A DNA stretch of 64,000 nt from Helicobacter marmotae (lineage in GTDB: Bacteria; Campylobacterota; Campylobacteria; Campylobacterales; Helicobacteraceae): NCBI RefSeq assembly GCF_003364255.1, contig NZ_NXLR01000002.1, positions 124,001 through 188,000 of the forward strand. The letters run 5' to 3'. The position numbers and the translations under genes are program-made. The notes below the pieces were generated by a model that had not been told where the DNA came from, did no database searches, and saw only the letters and a list, made by a program, of their open reading frames with translations. Below are positions 36,927 to 47,128 of this stretch, piece by piece (positions within the stretch are counted from its first letter, which is position 1; each line of letters begins with the position of its first letter).

Positions 36927-37412
36927 TTACCGCCTCTTTGTGGCGAATCTTTGCTCTAAGCCTAAAAGTTTAGCCTTAAACTCTAAGCCCAAAGCATAGC
37001 CTCCAAGTGTGCCATTACTATGTACTACACGATGACAGGGGATAAGTATCATTAGTGGGTTATGGTGGTTGGCATTACCTACTGCGCGGGAAGCTCGCGG
37101 AGCATTAATGGCTTTAGCGATGTCTTTATAGCTTTTTACCTCACCATATGGAATCTCACAGAGTGCCCTCCACACACGTAACTCAAATGCACTTCCTTGC
37201 GGGAGAATGGGGACATTAAAGGAGCAAAGCTCCCCTGCAAAGTAGCCTTGAAGTTCATTGGCACATTCATTGCTTAGAGGTGTTTTCTGTGATTCTGCGA
37301 GGGCAAGGGGGTTTGGGTTATACTCAATGCGTGTGATATAGCCATTTTGTTCATAAATACCAAAATGGAGAAAATCTTTATCCCATTGCAGGGTATAAAC
37401 TCCCCCTTGCAT
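36927..37412 (-). CDS. ogt: Methylated-DNA--protein-cysteine methyltransferase
   Basis: 161 residues. Repairs O6-alkylguanine by transfer to the active-site Cys in ILIPCHRVVHSNG; the helix-turn-helix segment RVWRALCEIPYGEVKSYKDI and NANHHNP are family marks. Stop near a repeat block. It starts at the stop of the upstream gene (one-base overlap). Confidence 0.95.
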   Translation of the reverse strand: MQGGVYTLQWDKDFLHFGIYEQNGYITRIEYNPNPLALAESQKTPLSNECANELQGYFAGELCSFNVPILPQGSAFELRVWRALCEIPYGEVKSYKDIAKAINAPRASRAVGNANHHNPLMILIPCHRVVHSNGTLGGYALGLEFKAKLLGLEQRFATKRR

Positions 37413-38143
37413 TAAAATCTCATAGCGATTTGTAGGCTTAAGCCTGTGCCACTTCTCCCGCTAATGGGGATAATGACACCTGAAATGTCATTTTTGTTAT
37501 ACACTCCAAATAAATGGGCTAAGCCAAAATTTTGCATAATAAAGCCCACTGGGTCCATAAGTAATAAAGCACTCTTGCCTAAGATTCTAGAGCCTAGCAA
37601 TGTATCTTGCTTAGCGTGGATAGAGAGTGTAGCGCGGTAGAAAAGCTCGCCAATGAGTGAGCCAATGGCAGGTGTGATGATTAAGTCTTGCCATGATGGG
37701 ATTTCTGCGAAAGCTTCGACTCCATATTCCCAGAAAAATGCAGAAGCGAGAATACTATAAAGGGCAGATTCACTCCAAGAGAATCCCGCAACTCTTGGCT
37801 GCATATAATACACCGCTCCCCAATAAGGATGTGTAACCCAGTTTAAAAACCAATCATCAGCATCGACAACGGGGGATTGCGAGATTTTCCTTTTCCAATT
37901 AGCCCCAAGATTGACTATTTCATCTTTGTTCCAATTTGTTACAGATTCGGGCATAAGGTAGAGCACCCCCGCACCGACAAGCGTGCCACCAAGGATAACG
38001 CCAGAGCTTAGGGCAAGGTAAGTGAGTTTATCGCTTGGCTGATAGAAATCCTTAGAATGGGGGTGGGGAGTTGGCTCATTGCTAAAAAGCAAGAGCACGG
38101 AAAAGCAGAGGAGGAGTAAGATTCTATGGAGTGGAGGATACAT
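37412..38143 (-). CDS. DUF3943-like exported protein
   Basis: 243 residues with an N-terminal signal or membrane anchor (ILLLLCFSVLLLFSNEP). Contains NWVTHPYWGAVYYMQPRVAGFSW-type words (quoted in part) that I associate with DUF3943 outer-membrane proteins, and a C-terminal SGRSGTGLSLQIAMRF ending in Phe as outer-membrane proteins often do. Function unknown. Coupled to ogt. Confidence 0.75.
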   Translation of the reverse strand: MYPPLHRILLLLCFSVLLLFSNEPTPHPHSKDFYQPSDKLTYLALSSGVILGGTLVGAGVLYLMPESVTNWNKDEIVNLGANWKRKISQSPVVDADDWFLNWVTHPYWGAVYYMQPRVAGFSWSESALYSILASAFFWEYGVEAFAEIPSWQDLIITPAIGSLIGELFYRATLSIHAKQDTLLGSRILGKSALLLMDPVGFIMQNFGLAHLFGVYNKNDISGVIIPISGRSGTGLSLQIAMRF

Positions 38144-39910
38144 TTAGAATCCACGAATAACTTTACTTAAAATCGCGTCATTTTCTTTCAGCTTGAGTGA
38201 GCGCTCCATAACGGTGCTAATAACTTGTGTGGATTCACCAAGGAGATTATTAATAACATTCATAGAATCAATGATATTTTTTGTCTGTGTGGCAAGTGTA
38301 ATGCTATCTTGGCTTTGTGCATTGATGTTTGCCACCACTTCATTCATATTATGCTGAATGTTTTCAAGGCTTTCTTTTGAGGTTTGTCCATTTTGTGCAA
38401 GGGTGGCGAAAGTTGATGAATTTACCTGTATAGTGTGGGAAATATTGCCGAGGTTTTCAGTCACACTTTTAATAGTAAGCTCTATTTCATTTAGGCTTTT
38501 TTGGGTATTTTCTGCTAATTTTCTCACTTCATCTGCCACTACAGCAAAGCCCCTGCCATGCTCTCCCGCCCTAGCTGCTTCAATAGCGGCATTGAGGGCT
38601 AGGAGATTGGTTTGCTCAGATACATTGTAGATAAGCTCTAATACATTTTGGATAGACATTACACTCTCACTTAAGGTATTAAGGCGGGCATTGAGCTCAT
38701 CTTGGCTGGCTATGCTTTGGTCTATGTCTTTGAGGAGTTGGGCGACATTATCGCTTGTGGTATCAAGGTATTCCTTGCTTTGGTTGATTGTGCCTTGTGC
38801 GTTACTTGCAGATTCTATATTTTTATCTAAGCCATTTACGATTTCATTGCCATGTTTAGCGTTTTCTTGTGTTTTTTCACCTATATTAAAGACATGGTTT
38901 TTTAAGTCTATAATGTAGTCATTTAGCTTGACAATTTCTGCACTTGTCTCACCAGCGATTTCAATGGTTTGCTTCATTTTATCAATGAAAGAATTAATAA
39001 ACACACTAATAATGCGCAATTCATCATCTTTGCCACGTTCTAATTTAAGCGTTCCTCCAGCTGTGAGCTTTTCACCGCCTTTGCTGACATCTTGCAAGTA
39101 TGTCACCACACTTTGGGAATCACGTGTAAAATTGCGCAAGATTTTAAACACCACTAGCACAATGGCAATGGTAATAATCATGATGACAATGAGGATAGCC
39201 ATAATGAGATTTGCCTGCCAAATAGCTCTATCGCGTATGGAGGCAAGAGATGAGAAGTTTTCCAATACACTTGAGAGCGAATGAGAGCTTTCATTCATAC
39301 CTGCGGCGATTTTTTCAAGATTTCCAGCAGAGGTAGCGAGCTTTTTGTTGGTATTTGTGGAAGTTTCAGAGATTTTGTCAATCAAAATGGCATAGATTTC
39401 TTCAAAATAGCCTTGCAAACGCAATGCAATGCTACGGCTGTCATTATTATTTAAAGCGGCGTTGATTTGAGAGTAGAAACTCTTTAAGTCAGCATCATTG
39501 CGGATAAAGCTTTCATTCCAACTTTTTGTCATTTGTAGGATTAGGTTTTTATTTATGCTATCGCTAGGGTTAATTACAAGTTTGATGAGTTTGGCATTAA
39601 TCGTGCCAATAAATTCAAATTGTTCAATTAAATCTTCAATATCATTCATAGAGTTTTTGGTTTCTTTTACATGTGTTTGCATAATATCAATTTGTTGGGC
39701 TGCTTTATTTGAGAGAGATTCTAGGGTATTAAAATTATCTTGCACGATTTGAAGCGAATATTCTTCAGTATGTATAAAGCTTGAAAATGAATATTTAAAT
39801 ACAAAAAACAAAAGAGCGGTAATAACAATAAGAGCGGTGAGTATATTTAGTCCAATATTGAGACGTGTAGAGAGTTTGAGATCTTTAAAATGTTTAATGA
39901 AGTCTTGCAT
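38144..39910 (-). CDS. Methyl-accepting chemotaxis protein
   Basis: 588 residues. Membrane segment 1 about residues 20-40, a periplasmic helical sensor of about 185 residues, membrane segment 2 about 225-250, a HAMP-like region, then the signalling hairpin with [18 protein letters not shown] and [14 protein letters not shown]. The ligand is not evident. Stop is one base from the next gene's start. Confidence 0.95.
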   Translation of the reverse strand: MQDFIKHFKDLKLSTRLNIGLNILTALIVITALLFFVFKYSFSSFIHTEEYSLQIVQDNFNTLESLSNKAAQQIDIMQTHVKETKNSMNDIEDLIEQFEFIGTINAKLIKLVINPSDSINKNLILQMTKSWNESFIRNDADLKSFYSQINAALNNNDSRSIALRLQGYFEEIYAILIDKISETSTNTNKKLATSAGNLEKIAAGMNESSHSLSSVLENFSSLASIRDRAIWQANLIMAILIVIMIITIAIVLVVFKILRNFTRDSQSVVTYLQDVSKGGEKLTAGGTLKLERGKDDELRIISVFINSFIDKMKQTIEIAGETSAEIVKLNDYIIDLKNHVFNIGEKTQENAKHGNEIVNGLDKNIESASNAQGTINQSKEYLDTTSDNVAQLLKDIDQSIASQDELNARLNTLSESVMSIQNVLELIYNVSEQTNLLALNAAIEAARAGEHGRGFAVVADEVRKLAENTQKSLNEIELTIKSVTENLGNISHTIQVNSSTFATLAQNGQTSKESLENIQHNMNEVVANINAQSQDSITLATQTKNIIDSMNVINNLLGESTQVISTVMERSLKLKENDAILSKVIRGF

Positions 39911-39954
39911 TCCTTCTCCTTAAAGGCATATTGCCCCATTGGCTGGGGCATAAG

Positions 39955-40188
39955 TCATTTACCGGCAACTTGTGCCTTGTTAGGATTATCTGCAGCAAGG
40001 GCTATCATGCAAGATTCAAGTGCCTTTGCGTCAGCAGGGTTCTCTACCTTTTTAAGCCAGCGGGTAATTTGTGCCATTGTTTTAGATGCGGGGTCTGGGG
40101 CGTCATATTTTTTCATTAATTGAGCACAATCAGCAAACACAAAACTAGGAAAACTAATAAAAAGAGCTGTTGCGATATATTTTTTCAT
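39955..40188 (-). CDS. Small secreted protein with two cysteines
   Basis: 77 residues. Signal peptide MKKYIATALFISFPSFVFA, then a helical domain with two Cys (DCAQLMKKYD and ESCMIALA) that could form a disulfide. Lies between the chemoreceptor and the porin-like gene. Function unknown. Confidence 0.7.
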   Translation of the reverse strand: MKKYIATALFISFPSFVFADCAQLMKKYDAPDPASKTMAQITRWLKKVENPADAKALESCMIALAADNPNKAQVAGK

Positions 40189-40204
40189 ATAAACTCCTTA
40201 TGTT

Positions 40205-41593
40205 TTAGAATCGCAAAATATACGCAAGGGCGATATTTTGATTAACTTCATTTACCGCATTTGTTGCCATAGGGATAAGTGGGGTAGCATAATCAAGTAT
40301 TTGTCTTGTATAGCTTAGGCGGAAAAATTGATTTAAATCAAGCTGCCAAATTGCATACACATCATGCACGCTACCGCGGGTATTTCTAAAGTTGAATGGG
40401 TCATTAATACTTACGCGAGAGAACGCATACCAATATTTGCTTCCCTTGAAGTATTCATAACCAATTTTGAAATATGAACCAAAGTCATATCTTAAGCCCG
40501 CATGCACTGCCCAGCCATTTTCTTCAGCAAATAGCCTACCTAAAGGAGATTGTGTTGTAGTGCCTGAAGCAGAAGTTTGATATGTGAGGGCATCCGCATT
40601 ACTTCCTTTGTAATAGCTCCCAGATACAAACCAATTTAGCCCTGTGCCAAGGAGTTTGTCATTTTCTAAATGGATATTAACATATTGCATATCACCTGCG
40701 TTTTGAGTGCTTGCTCCAGAGACGGTGGTCGTTTGGTTTTGTGCGGACAAGGCTTGTTGAGCAAGAGCTCTCATTGATGTTCCCGGAATAGTGTAATTTG
40801 CAAGGTTAATGTAAGTTAGCATAAAAAGGCTCTTCCCAAAACTTCTTGGCAAAAATGCTGTTTCAAACGCACCAAAGATGAGATTCGCATCGGCTGCGTC
40901 TTTTGTGCCAAAAATATCGCCCGCAGCACTATTGCCCGTAATATTAAATGATTGATACACTTTCGAGAATCCCACGCGTAAAGCCGCATTCGTATAAGGC
41001 TTTAAAGTGAAAACCGCTCCGTCACCTAGCGCATTTACTGCTAAGGCAGGATAGGTGCTCATACGAGCTGAACCATTGCGGAGATTTGATCCGGGTCCAT
41101 CAGTTCCGGGGAGTCTCCCAAGCGTGAGGGCGGCATATTGCCCCATATAAATATCTACATACGCTCTTTCTACATATAGAGCGCTTGCCCCACCTATGGC
41201 ACGCCCTGCGTCAAGTGAGCCGATAACTGGGGTCATAAATTCCAAATCACCAAAGGCTTTTGTCATTGATAGCCTTCCAGTGAATTTTGTGTATTTATTA
41301 ATATCTGCATTCATATTGAGGTAAAGTCCCATCATCCAGCGGTTGTTATAGCTTGTTTTTGTGCCCGCACTTTTGTTGTTAAGTGTAGCATTATGGACAG
41401 AAGTATTAAATTCTAAACCAAATTTCACTTTATTAAGCGTTGCGGCAAGTTCATTCATATCAACGCGTTCATTGATTTCATCTAAATCTTTTTCAAGTTG
41501 TCCTACTCTTTGTTCGATGCTAGCAGCCATTGCAGAAGAAGAGAGAAGTAGTAGCCCCCCCCCTAGTGTCGCTATGAGTTTGTTCTGTGTCAT
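40205..41593 (-). CDS. Outer-membrane beta-barrel protein (DUF3373/porin-like), phase-variable
   Basis: 462 residues. Signal peptide ending SSAMA; a short coiled coil IEQRVGQLEKDLDEI at the mature N-terminus, as in epsilonproteobacterial porin-like proteins; beta-strand rich body; terminal Phe (ALAYILRF). A tract of nine G in codons for LGGGLL of the signal peptide is in frame, so the gene is ON; gain or loss of one base would abolish it. ATG 41593 follows AAAGGAGTATCA. Confidence 0.85.
   Translation of the reverse strand: MTQNKLIATLGGGLLLLSSSAMAASIEQRVGQLEKDLDEINERVDMNELAATLNKVKFGLEFNTSVHNATLNNKSAGTKTSYNNRWMMGLYLNMNADINKYTKFTGRLSMTKAFGDLEFMTPVIGSLDAGRAIGGASALYVERAYVDIYMGQYAALTLGRLPGTDGPGSNLRNGSARMSTYPALAVNALGDGAVFTLKPYTNAALRVGFSKVYQSFNITGNSAAGDIFGTKDAADANLIFGAFETAFLPRSFGKSLFMLTYINLANYTIPGTSMRALAQQALSAQNQTTTVSGASTQNAGDMQYVNIHLENDKLLGTGLNWFVSGSYYKGSNADALTYQTSASGTTTQSPLGRLFAEENGWAVHAGLRYDFGSYFKIGYEYFKGSKYWYAFSRVSINDPFNFRNTRGSVHDVYAIWQLDLNQFFRLSYTRQILDYATPLIPMATNAVNEVNQNIALAYILRF
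41555..41563. repeat. C9 tract in the porin-like signal peptide, phase ON
   Basis: Coding strand ACACTA, nine G, CTACTACTT, coding TLGGGLLL. Confidence 0.85.
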
Positions 41594-41745
41594 TGATACT
41601 CCTTTACCTGTTTTTATTGATTTTGAGGGATAGCATTATCTAAATTTTTTGCTTTAAGATTACTAAAAATATGCGTTATGAGATAAGAAGTTTTGTGCAA
41701 AATCTTTATGGAAAAATGTATATTTTCTTATAAGTTTATATAGAT

Positions 41746-41751
41746 TATAAT
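41746..41751 (+). promoter_or_regulatory. Candidate -10 box upstream of adk, in a palindrome
   Basis: TATAAT at 41746-41751 lies 52 bases before the adk start. It sits in the perfect palindrome AGATTATAATCT (41742-41753), so the other strand also reads TATAAT (41749-41744) toward the divergent porin-like gene. No clear -35, as is common in Helicobacter. Confidence 0.45.
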
Positions 41752-41802
41752 CTAGCTTGCTTTAAGCGAATCCCGCATATCCACAAATCTAAAGGAGTAA
41801 GA

Positions 41803-42375
41803 ATGAAAAAGTTGTTTTTAATTATTGGTGCGCCCGGTTCAGGTAAAACGACAGACGCACAGCGCATAGCCCAAAATAATGCAGAGAGCATTGTGCATTA
41901 TTCTACTGGGGATTTATTACGCGATGAAGTGGCAAGCGGAAGTGAGCAAGGTAAGATTATTGATAGCTTTATTAGTAAAGGGAATCTGGTGCCACTTGAT
42001 ATTGTGGTTGGTACGATTGTAAATGCCATAAGCAACGCACCTAAGGATATAATTATCATTGATGGTTATCCCCGCAGTGTAGAGCAGATGAAAGCTTTAG
42101 ATGAAAAGCTCAAATCACAATCCCAAGTGCAGCTTGTGAGTGTGATAGAGGTGCAAGTAAGCCAAGAAGTCGCACGGGATAGAGTTTTAGGGCGAGCTAG
42201 AGGGGCAGATGATAATGTAGAGGTATTTAATAATCGTATGAATGTATATACCCAGCCGCTTAAAGAAATACAAGCATTTTATAATCAAGCTAAAGTCCTC
42301 CATGCCATTAATGGCGAACGTAGCATTGAGGCGATAGTAAGTGAAATGGAATCTTTTATCAAAAGCAAGATTTAA
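41803..42375 (+). CDS. adk: Adenylate kinase
   Basis: 190 residues, short form without the zinc-type lid. P-loop [27 protein letters not shown], and GRARGADDN in place of the common lid. ATG 41803 after AAGGAGTAAGA. Ends overlapping the convergent PHP gene by 4 bases. Confidence 0.96.
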   Translation: MKKLFLIIGAPGSGKTTDAQRIAQNNAESIVHYSTGDLLRDEVASGSEQGKIIDSFISKGNLVPLDIVVGTIVNAISNAPKDIIIIDGYPRSVEQMKALDEKLKSQSQVQLVSVIEVQVSQEVARDRVLGRARGADDNVEVFNNRMNVYTQPLKEIQAFYNQAKVLHAINGERSIEAIVSEMESFIKSKI

Positions 42376-43163
42376 TCAAACTTTACACAAATGGCTTGTT
42401 TTTGCCTAAAGTAGCTTATATGGCTATAGCCCACGCTTTTAGCTAATTTGCACAAGGAGTCATATTTATATCCTACTTGCTCTATGCTATGGGCGTCTGA
42501 ACCAAAGGTAATGCCAATCCCTTTTTTATAGGCTTTTTCAAGTATGAATGGAGCGGGATAGCATTCATTGATAGGTTTGCGCCACCCAGCGGAGTTAAGC
42601 TCAATCACAAGATGATTATCAGCTATAGCCTCTAAGGTGAGGTCGAGGTTGCGTATTTGCGAGGGGGGCAGGGTATGCCCAAAAAGTTTAAGTAAATCTA
42701 AATGCCCTACGATTTGAAATAGCCCAGTTTGTGCCATTGAAGTAATAGAATGGAGATAATCACTCCAGCATTGTTCCATATCGCGTTTGGCATATTCCCC
42801 AATAAAGGCGGGATTATCAAATCCCCAAGTATCCAAAAAATGCACCGAACCAATGAGATAATCAAAAGGATAGTCAAAAATGGCAGATTCTATTAAATCT
42901 TCTCTGTGTAATATATAATCTACTTCTAGGGCAGATAGAATATGTATGTGCTCTCTAAAGGATTCTTTTAGCTCCATAATGTGCTGATAATAGTGGGCTA
43001 ATTGCTTTTTATCCATGCGATATTTTTCATCAAATGCCATAGGCGCATGGCAGGAAAACCCAAAGACATCAATACCTAAAGCGATAGCACGTTTAATGTA
43101 TTCTTCCATAGTGCCTGTAGCGTGATTACAAAGTGTTGTGTGGTTGTGCAAATCAATGTGCAT
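42372..43163 (-). CDS. PHP-domain phosphatase (HisJ-type histidinol phosphatase)
   Basis: 263 residues. Metal-binding PHP motifs: [14 protein letters not shown] at the N-terminus, [27 protein letters not shown] and [12 protein letters not shown]. The closest known role is hydrolysis of histidinol phosphate; related nucleoside/tyrosine phosphatases cannot be excluded. Confidence 0.85.
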   Translation of the reverse strand: MHIDLHNHTTLCNHATGTMEEYIKRAIALGIDVFGFSCHAPMAFDEKYRMDKKQLAHYYQHIMELKESFREHIHILSALEVDYILHREDLIESAIFDYPFDYLIGSVHFLDTWGFDNPAFIGEYAKRDMEQCWSDYLHSITSMAQTGLFQIVGHLDLLKLFGHTLPPSQIRNLDLTLEAIADNHLVIELNSAGWRKPINECYPAPFILEKAYKKGIGITFGSDAHSIEQVGYKYDSLCKLAKSVGYSHISYFRQKQAICVKFD

Positions 43164-43295
43164 AATAGCGCCTTAAGTTCATTAGAGTTTGGGGGTTGGG
43201 GTTTGTTTGTAAAGGAATTCTATAATGCTTTGCTTATAAATGGCTTAGAATGCAAATGACTTTAGTAATCGAGGATAGCACCAAAGGATGGCAGC

Positions 43296-43754
43296 GTGAA
43301 ATCTGTATTGAAAATTGTATGTTTAAACCTTATGGCATTAGTATTGATGAGTGCTTGTTTTGTGGATTTAGTACGAAAGGAGAATCAAGAGATTCTCTTA
43401 GCAGATGAAAAGCAGTGGCGCGTGTATAAATTTGTCTTGCAAGATGGACGCACATTTATACCTATATGGCAGGATACACAGGCGACAATGAGCTTTGATG
43501 TAGATGAGAATAGAATCTTTGGTATTAATATATGTAATAATTATTTTGCGACCTTTGCGATTAAGGGTACAAAGCTTACTATCAGCCATAGTGGCTCTTC
43601 TCGCCGTATATGCACCCCAAGTGAAAGCCAAGAGTTTCAATTCCACTTTTTGCAAAATTTAGAGGGGGAGTTTATCGTGCGTAAAGATATACATAATGAT
43701 CAAATGCGACTAGAGGGCAAAAATGCGACATATTACCTCAAGCTGATTTCATAA
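43296..43754 (+). CDS. META-domain lipoprotein (HslJ-like)
   Basis: 152 residues. Signal peptide with lipobox LMSAC. The body WRVYKF...FDVDENRIFGINICNNYFA...LTISHSGSSRR fits a META/HslJ domain, seen in outer-membrane lipoproteins tied to stress or motility. Start GTG 43296 or nearby. Confidence 0.75.
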   Translation: MKSVLKIVCLNLMALVLMSACFVDLVRKENQEILLADEKQWRVYKFVLQDGRTFIPIWQDTQATMSFDVDENRIFGINICNNYFATFAIKGTKLTISHSGSSRRICTPSESQEFQFHFLQNLEGEFIVRKDIHNDQMRLEGKNATYYLKLIS

Positions 43755-43781
43755 TTTCAAGGCAAGTATTATTCAAATATT

Positions 43782-44375
43782 ATGAAAACCCTCATTTCTC
43801 AAGCGGAAGGTTATTTTGAAGTGAAAGGTTCAAAATTTTTAAGCTTCCTTGTTCCTTTTAGTGCGTTTAGTGAATGTCTTGCCTTGTCGCGCAGCAAACA
43901 TCCCAAAGCCGTGCATTTTGTCTCTGCAAGTAGATACATCAATGAACATAACCAAATCATAGAATCTTTTGATGATGATAGAGAGCCTAAGGGCAGTAGC
44001 GGTATGCCAAGTCTTAATGTTTTGCGTGGGGAGGAGCTTATCAATGTGGCAGTTATTATCGTGCGCTATTTTGGCGGGCAGTTACTCGGGGTAGGTGGGC
44101 TTGTTAGAGCTTATACATCTGCTACTCAAAATGTTATAGAAACTGCCAAGATTCGGGGCTTATTGCATACTTTTAGTAAGCATAAAAGCATAAGTTTAGA
44201 ACTTGCGTATAATAAAATTTCTCAATGTGAATATAAAGCAAAACAATTAGGCTTAAGTGTATATAAAGATGAGTTTTTAGCTGATGTTGTGAGGCTTAGG
44301 ATAGAGGGAGAGGAGAGTGCGATAGAATCATTCTCTCAAGAGCTTTTAAAGGCTTATGGGCTAATTATCCATTAA
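43782..44375 (+). CDS. YigZ/IMPACT family protein
   Basis: 197 residues. Signature DDDREPKGSSGMPSL and IIVRYFGGQLLGVGGLVRAY of the UPF0029 N-terminal domain, with a shorter C-terminal domain. Cellular role poorly defined. Confidence 0.92.
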   Translation: MKTLISQAEGYFEVKGSKFLSFLVPFSAFSECLALSRSKHPKAVHFVSASRYINEHNQIIESFDDDREPKGSSGMPSLNVLRGEELINVAVIIVRYFGGQLLGVGGLVRAYTSATQNVIETAKIRGLLHTFSKHKSISLELAYNKISQCEYKAKQLGLSVYKDEFLADVVRLRIEGEESAIESFSQELLKAYGLIIH

Positions 44376-44434
44376 TTGAATAATACTTGCTACACTCTGG
44401 GGCTTTATATAGAGATAGAGATAAAGGATTGGTT

Positions 44435-45460
44435 TTGAAAAAATATATTGTGGGTGTTGTCGGTGCGAGTGGAGCTGTTGGCGAAGAAATTTTTAGAGTT
44501 TTGGAGGAATGTGAATTCCCCATTGAGCGCGTTGTGCCATTGGCAAGTGAGCGCAGTGTAGGTAAAGAGATAGCATTTAAGGGCGAAAAGCATAAGATTT
44601 TGCAAACTACAGATGAAGTATTTGCACAAGAGGGTGTGGAGATTGCTTTTTTTTCAGCAGGGGGTAAGGTAAGTGAGCAATACGCTCCAAGTGCTGCAAA
44701 AGCTGGAGCATTGGTGATTGATAACACTAGTCATTTCCGCATGGATAATGATGTACCTCTTGTTGTGCCTGAGGTGAATCCTGAAGATATTGAAAAATGG
44801 CAAAAGAGGGGCATTATCGCTAATCCCAATTGCTCAACGATACAAATGGTGCATATTTTAGCCCCTTTGCATAAGGCTTTTGGTATCAAACGTGTAGATG
44901 TCAGCACATATCAAGCTGCAAGTGGTGCGGGCAAACGCGGTATGGAAGAGCTGGTTATGCAAATGCAGGCGTTTTTTGCCTTTAAACTTGATGAAAGTGA
45001 GCCTGAAGTCTTCCCTCATCGTTTGGCACTCAATGTGATTCCTCATATTGATGTATTTATGCCTAATGACTACACAAAAGAAGAAATGAAAATGATTAAT
45101 GAAACGCATAAAATTATGCATGCTTCCTTTCCTGTGAGTGCAACTTGTGTGCGTGTGCCTATTTTACGCAGCCATAGTGAATCTATTAGTATTGCATTTG
45201 AGGGCGAGATTGATGTAAAAAAGGTGCGTGAGATACTCTCTCAAGCTCCTAGTGTTGTGCTTTATGATGAGCCAGCACGCAAGCGTTATCCTATGCCTAG
45301 CTTTGTGAGTGAGACAGACCAAACTTATGTAGGGCGCATACGTAGAGATAATTTTGATAAACATATTTTACATTTATGGTGCGTAGCAGACCAAATACGC
45401 GTAGGTGCGGCTACAAATGCCGTGCGTATTGCACAAAAATGGATAGAAATGCAAGATTGA
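44435..45460 (+). CDS. asd: Aspartate-semialdehyde dehydrogenase
   Basis: 341 residues. NADP motif VGVVGASGAVGEEI, catalytic Cys in ANPNCSTIQMV, TYQAASGAGKRGM and VRVPILRSHSES. TTG 44435 follows AAAGGA and starts at the usual LKKYIVGVVGASGAV; the frame is open upstream to 44387. Feeds lysine/DAP, threonine and methionine synthesis. Confidence 0.95.
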   Translation: MKKYIVGVVGASGAVGEEIFRVLEECEFPIERVVPLASERSVGKEIAFKGEKHKILQTTDEVFAQEGVEIAFFSAGGKVSEQYAPSAAKAGALVIDNTSHFRMDNDVPLVVPEVNPEDIEKWQKRGIIANPNCSTIQMVHILAPLHKAFGIKRVDVSTYQAASGAGKRGMEELVMQMQAFFAFKLDESEPEVFPHRLALNVIPHIDVFMPNDYTKEEMKMINETHKIMHASFPVSATCVRVPILRSHSESISIAFEGEIDVKKVREILSQAPSVVLYDEPARKRYPMPSFVSETDQTYVGRIRRDNFDKHILHLWCVADQIRVGAATNAVRIAQKWIEMQD

Positions 45461-45481
45461 TGAAGTATTAAAGGGAAGAGA

Positions 45482-46504
45482 ATGATTTTTATAGATGCGT
45501 GTTTTGCTAAACCCACTCCTTATACGCCTATATGGCTTATGCGCCAAGCTGGAAGATATTTAAGCGAATATAAACAAACAAGAGCAAAGGCGGGGAGCTT
45601 TCTTAACTTGTGTAAGAATGTCTCACTTGCAAGTGAGGTAACGCTCCAACCTGTGGAAATACTTGATGTAGATGCCGCTATTGTATTTAGCGATATTTTA
45701 GTCTTACCTATGGAAATGGGCTTGCCTTTAGCATTTCTAGCGGGTGAGGGACCGCATTTCAAACACACAATCAGTACTTTAAATGATGTGAAAAACCTCC
45801 AAAGTGGGGCTTATAAAAAACTAGATTATGTGTATGATACTTTAAGTCAAGTCCGCGCTCATTTAGATAAGCAAAAGGCATTGATAGGATTCTGTGGTTC
45901 TCCTTGGACTTTGGCAACTTATATGATAGAAGGGCAAGGGAGTAAAACTTATGCAAAAAGCAAATCTATGCTTTATAGAGAGCCACAAGTACTAAAGGCA
46001 CTTTTAGAATCTTTAACCGAAGAATTAAAGCTCTACTTAGAGGGGCAGATTCGCGCAGGGGCAAATGCTGTGCAGATTTTTGATAGTTGGGCAAGTGCGC
46101 TTGAATGCAGCGCATATATGGAATTTAGCTGGCATTATATGAAAGATATTGCCCATTATATTAAAAGCAAATATCCACATATCCCTGTGATACTTTTCCC
46201 TAAGGGGATAGCGGGGTATTTAGATAAAATTAATGGGGATTTTGATGTTTTTGGTGTGGATTGGGGCACGCCTATGGAGCTTGCTAAGGAGAAGCTAGGG
46301 GGTAAATATGTCCTGCAGGGGAATTTAGAACCATCGCGATTATATGATAGGGAATCTATGGAAAAAGGGGTTGATGAGATTATTGCCATTATGGGCAAAA
46401 AGGCAGGGCATATCTTTAATTTAGGGCATGGTATGCTCCCTGACTTACCGCGTGAGAATGCCATTATGCTTGTAAAAATGCTAAAAGAAAAGACCAAACG
46501 TTAA
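45482..46504 (+). CDS. hemE: Uroporphyrinogen decarboxylase
   Basis: 340 residues. N-terminal [40 protein letters not shown] and NLGHGMLPD. Converts uroporphyrinogen III to coproporphyrinogen III in haem synthesis. Preceded by AAGGGAAGAGA. Confidence 0.96.
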   Translation: MIFIDACFAKPTPYTPIWLMRQAGRYLSEYKQTRAKAGSFLNLCKNVSLASEVTLQPVEILDVDAAIVFSDILVLPMEMGLPLAFLAGEGPHFKHTISTLNDVKNLQSGAYKKLDYVYDTLSQVRAHLDKQKALIGFCGSPWTLATYMIEGQGSKTYAKSKSMLYREPQVLKALLESLTEELKLYLEGQIRAGANAVQIFDSWASALECSAYMEFSWHYMKDIAHYIKSKYPHIPVILFPKGIAGYLDKINGDFDVFGVDWGTPMELAKEKLGGKYVLQGNLEPSRLYDRESMEKGVDEIIAIMGKKAGHIFNLGHGMLPDLPRENAIMLVKMLKEKTKR

Positions 46505-46508
46505 AGAT

Positions 46509-47093
46509 ATGAGAAGGAAAGATTTTGCCATAGATGATATAGCGGTTATTGAAGAGTTTTTATCGCGGATTGAATTTGGAGTTTTAGCCATACCTGATGA
46601 TTTAGCTCCTTATGCTGTCCCTATAAGCTTTTGTTTTAAGGATAGTGCAATTTATTTCCACGGGGCAAAGGCAGGACGCAAATACGAGCTTTTAAAGAGA
46701 GAGCCTAGAGTGAGCTTTAGTGCTTCAAAGCCTTATGCTTACATACCTTCTAGCTTTTTAAATCACACTATGATACCCACACAATTTTTCTTTAGCATTT
46801 TTATCGAGGGTAAGTTTGAAGTGGTGGAGGATTTAGCTAAAAAGAAAGCCATGCTTGAAGCTTTGGTGCAAAAATACGAGCATAGAGACATTTCTATGGA
46901 AGCAGAGCAGTTTAAAAACCATGAAAAAGGTGTCTTTGCAGGGGTGCTCAAGGTAGAATCTCTAAGCGCAAAGGCAAAATTTGGGCAAAATATGAGTGAG
47001 AAAGACATAGAAAGCATTTGTGAGGATTTGGCAAAGCGGGGAGAAAGGCTTGATTTTGAAACGATTAAGCTTATAAGGAATTTTAGAGTTTAG
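46509..47093 (+). CDS. Pyridoxamine-phosphate-oxidase-fold flavoprotein
   Basis: 194 residues, split-barrel FMN-binding fold of the NimA-like group: EEFLSRIEFGVLAI, YAVPISFCFKDSAIYFHGAK, GRKYELLKREPRVSF. Enzymatic substrate unknown. Five bases after hemE, so probably co-transcribed. Confidence 0.85.
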   Translation: MRRKDFAIDDIAVIEEFLSRIEFGVLAIPDDLAPYAVPISFCFKDSAIYFHGAKAGRKYELLKREPRVSFSASKPYAYIPSSFLNHTMIPTQFFFSIFIEGKFEVVEDLAKKKAMLEALVQKYEHRDISMEAEQFKNHEKGVFAGVLKVESLSAKAKFGQNMSEKDIESICEDLAKRGERLDFETIKLIRNFRV

Positions 47094-47128
47094 CGTGTGC
47101 TGGTATAGAATCTTATTAAGGATACTGA

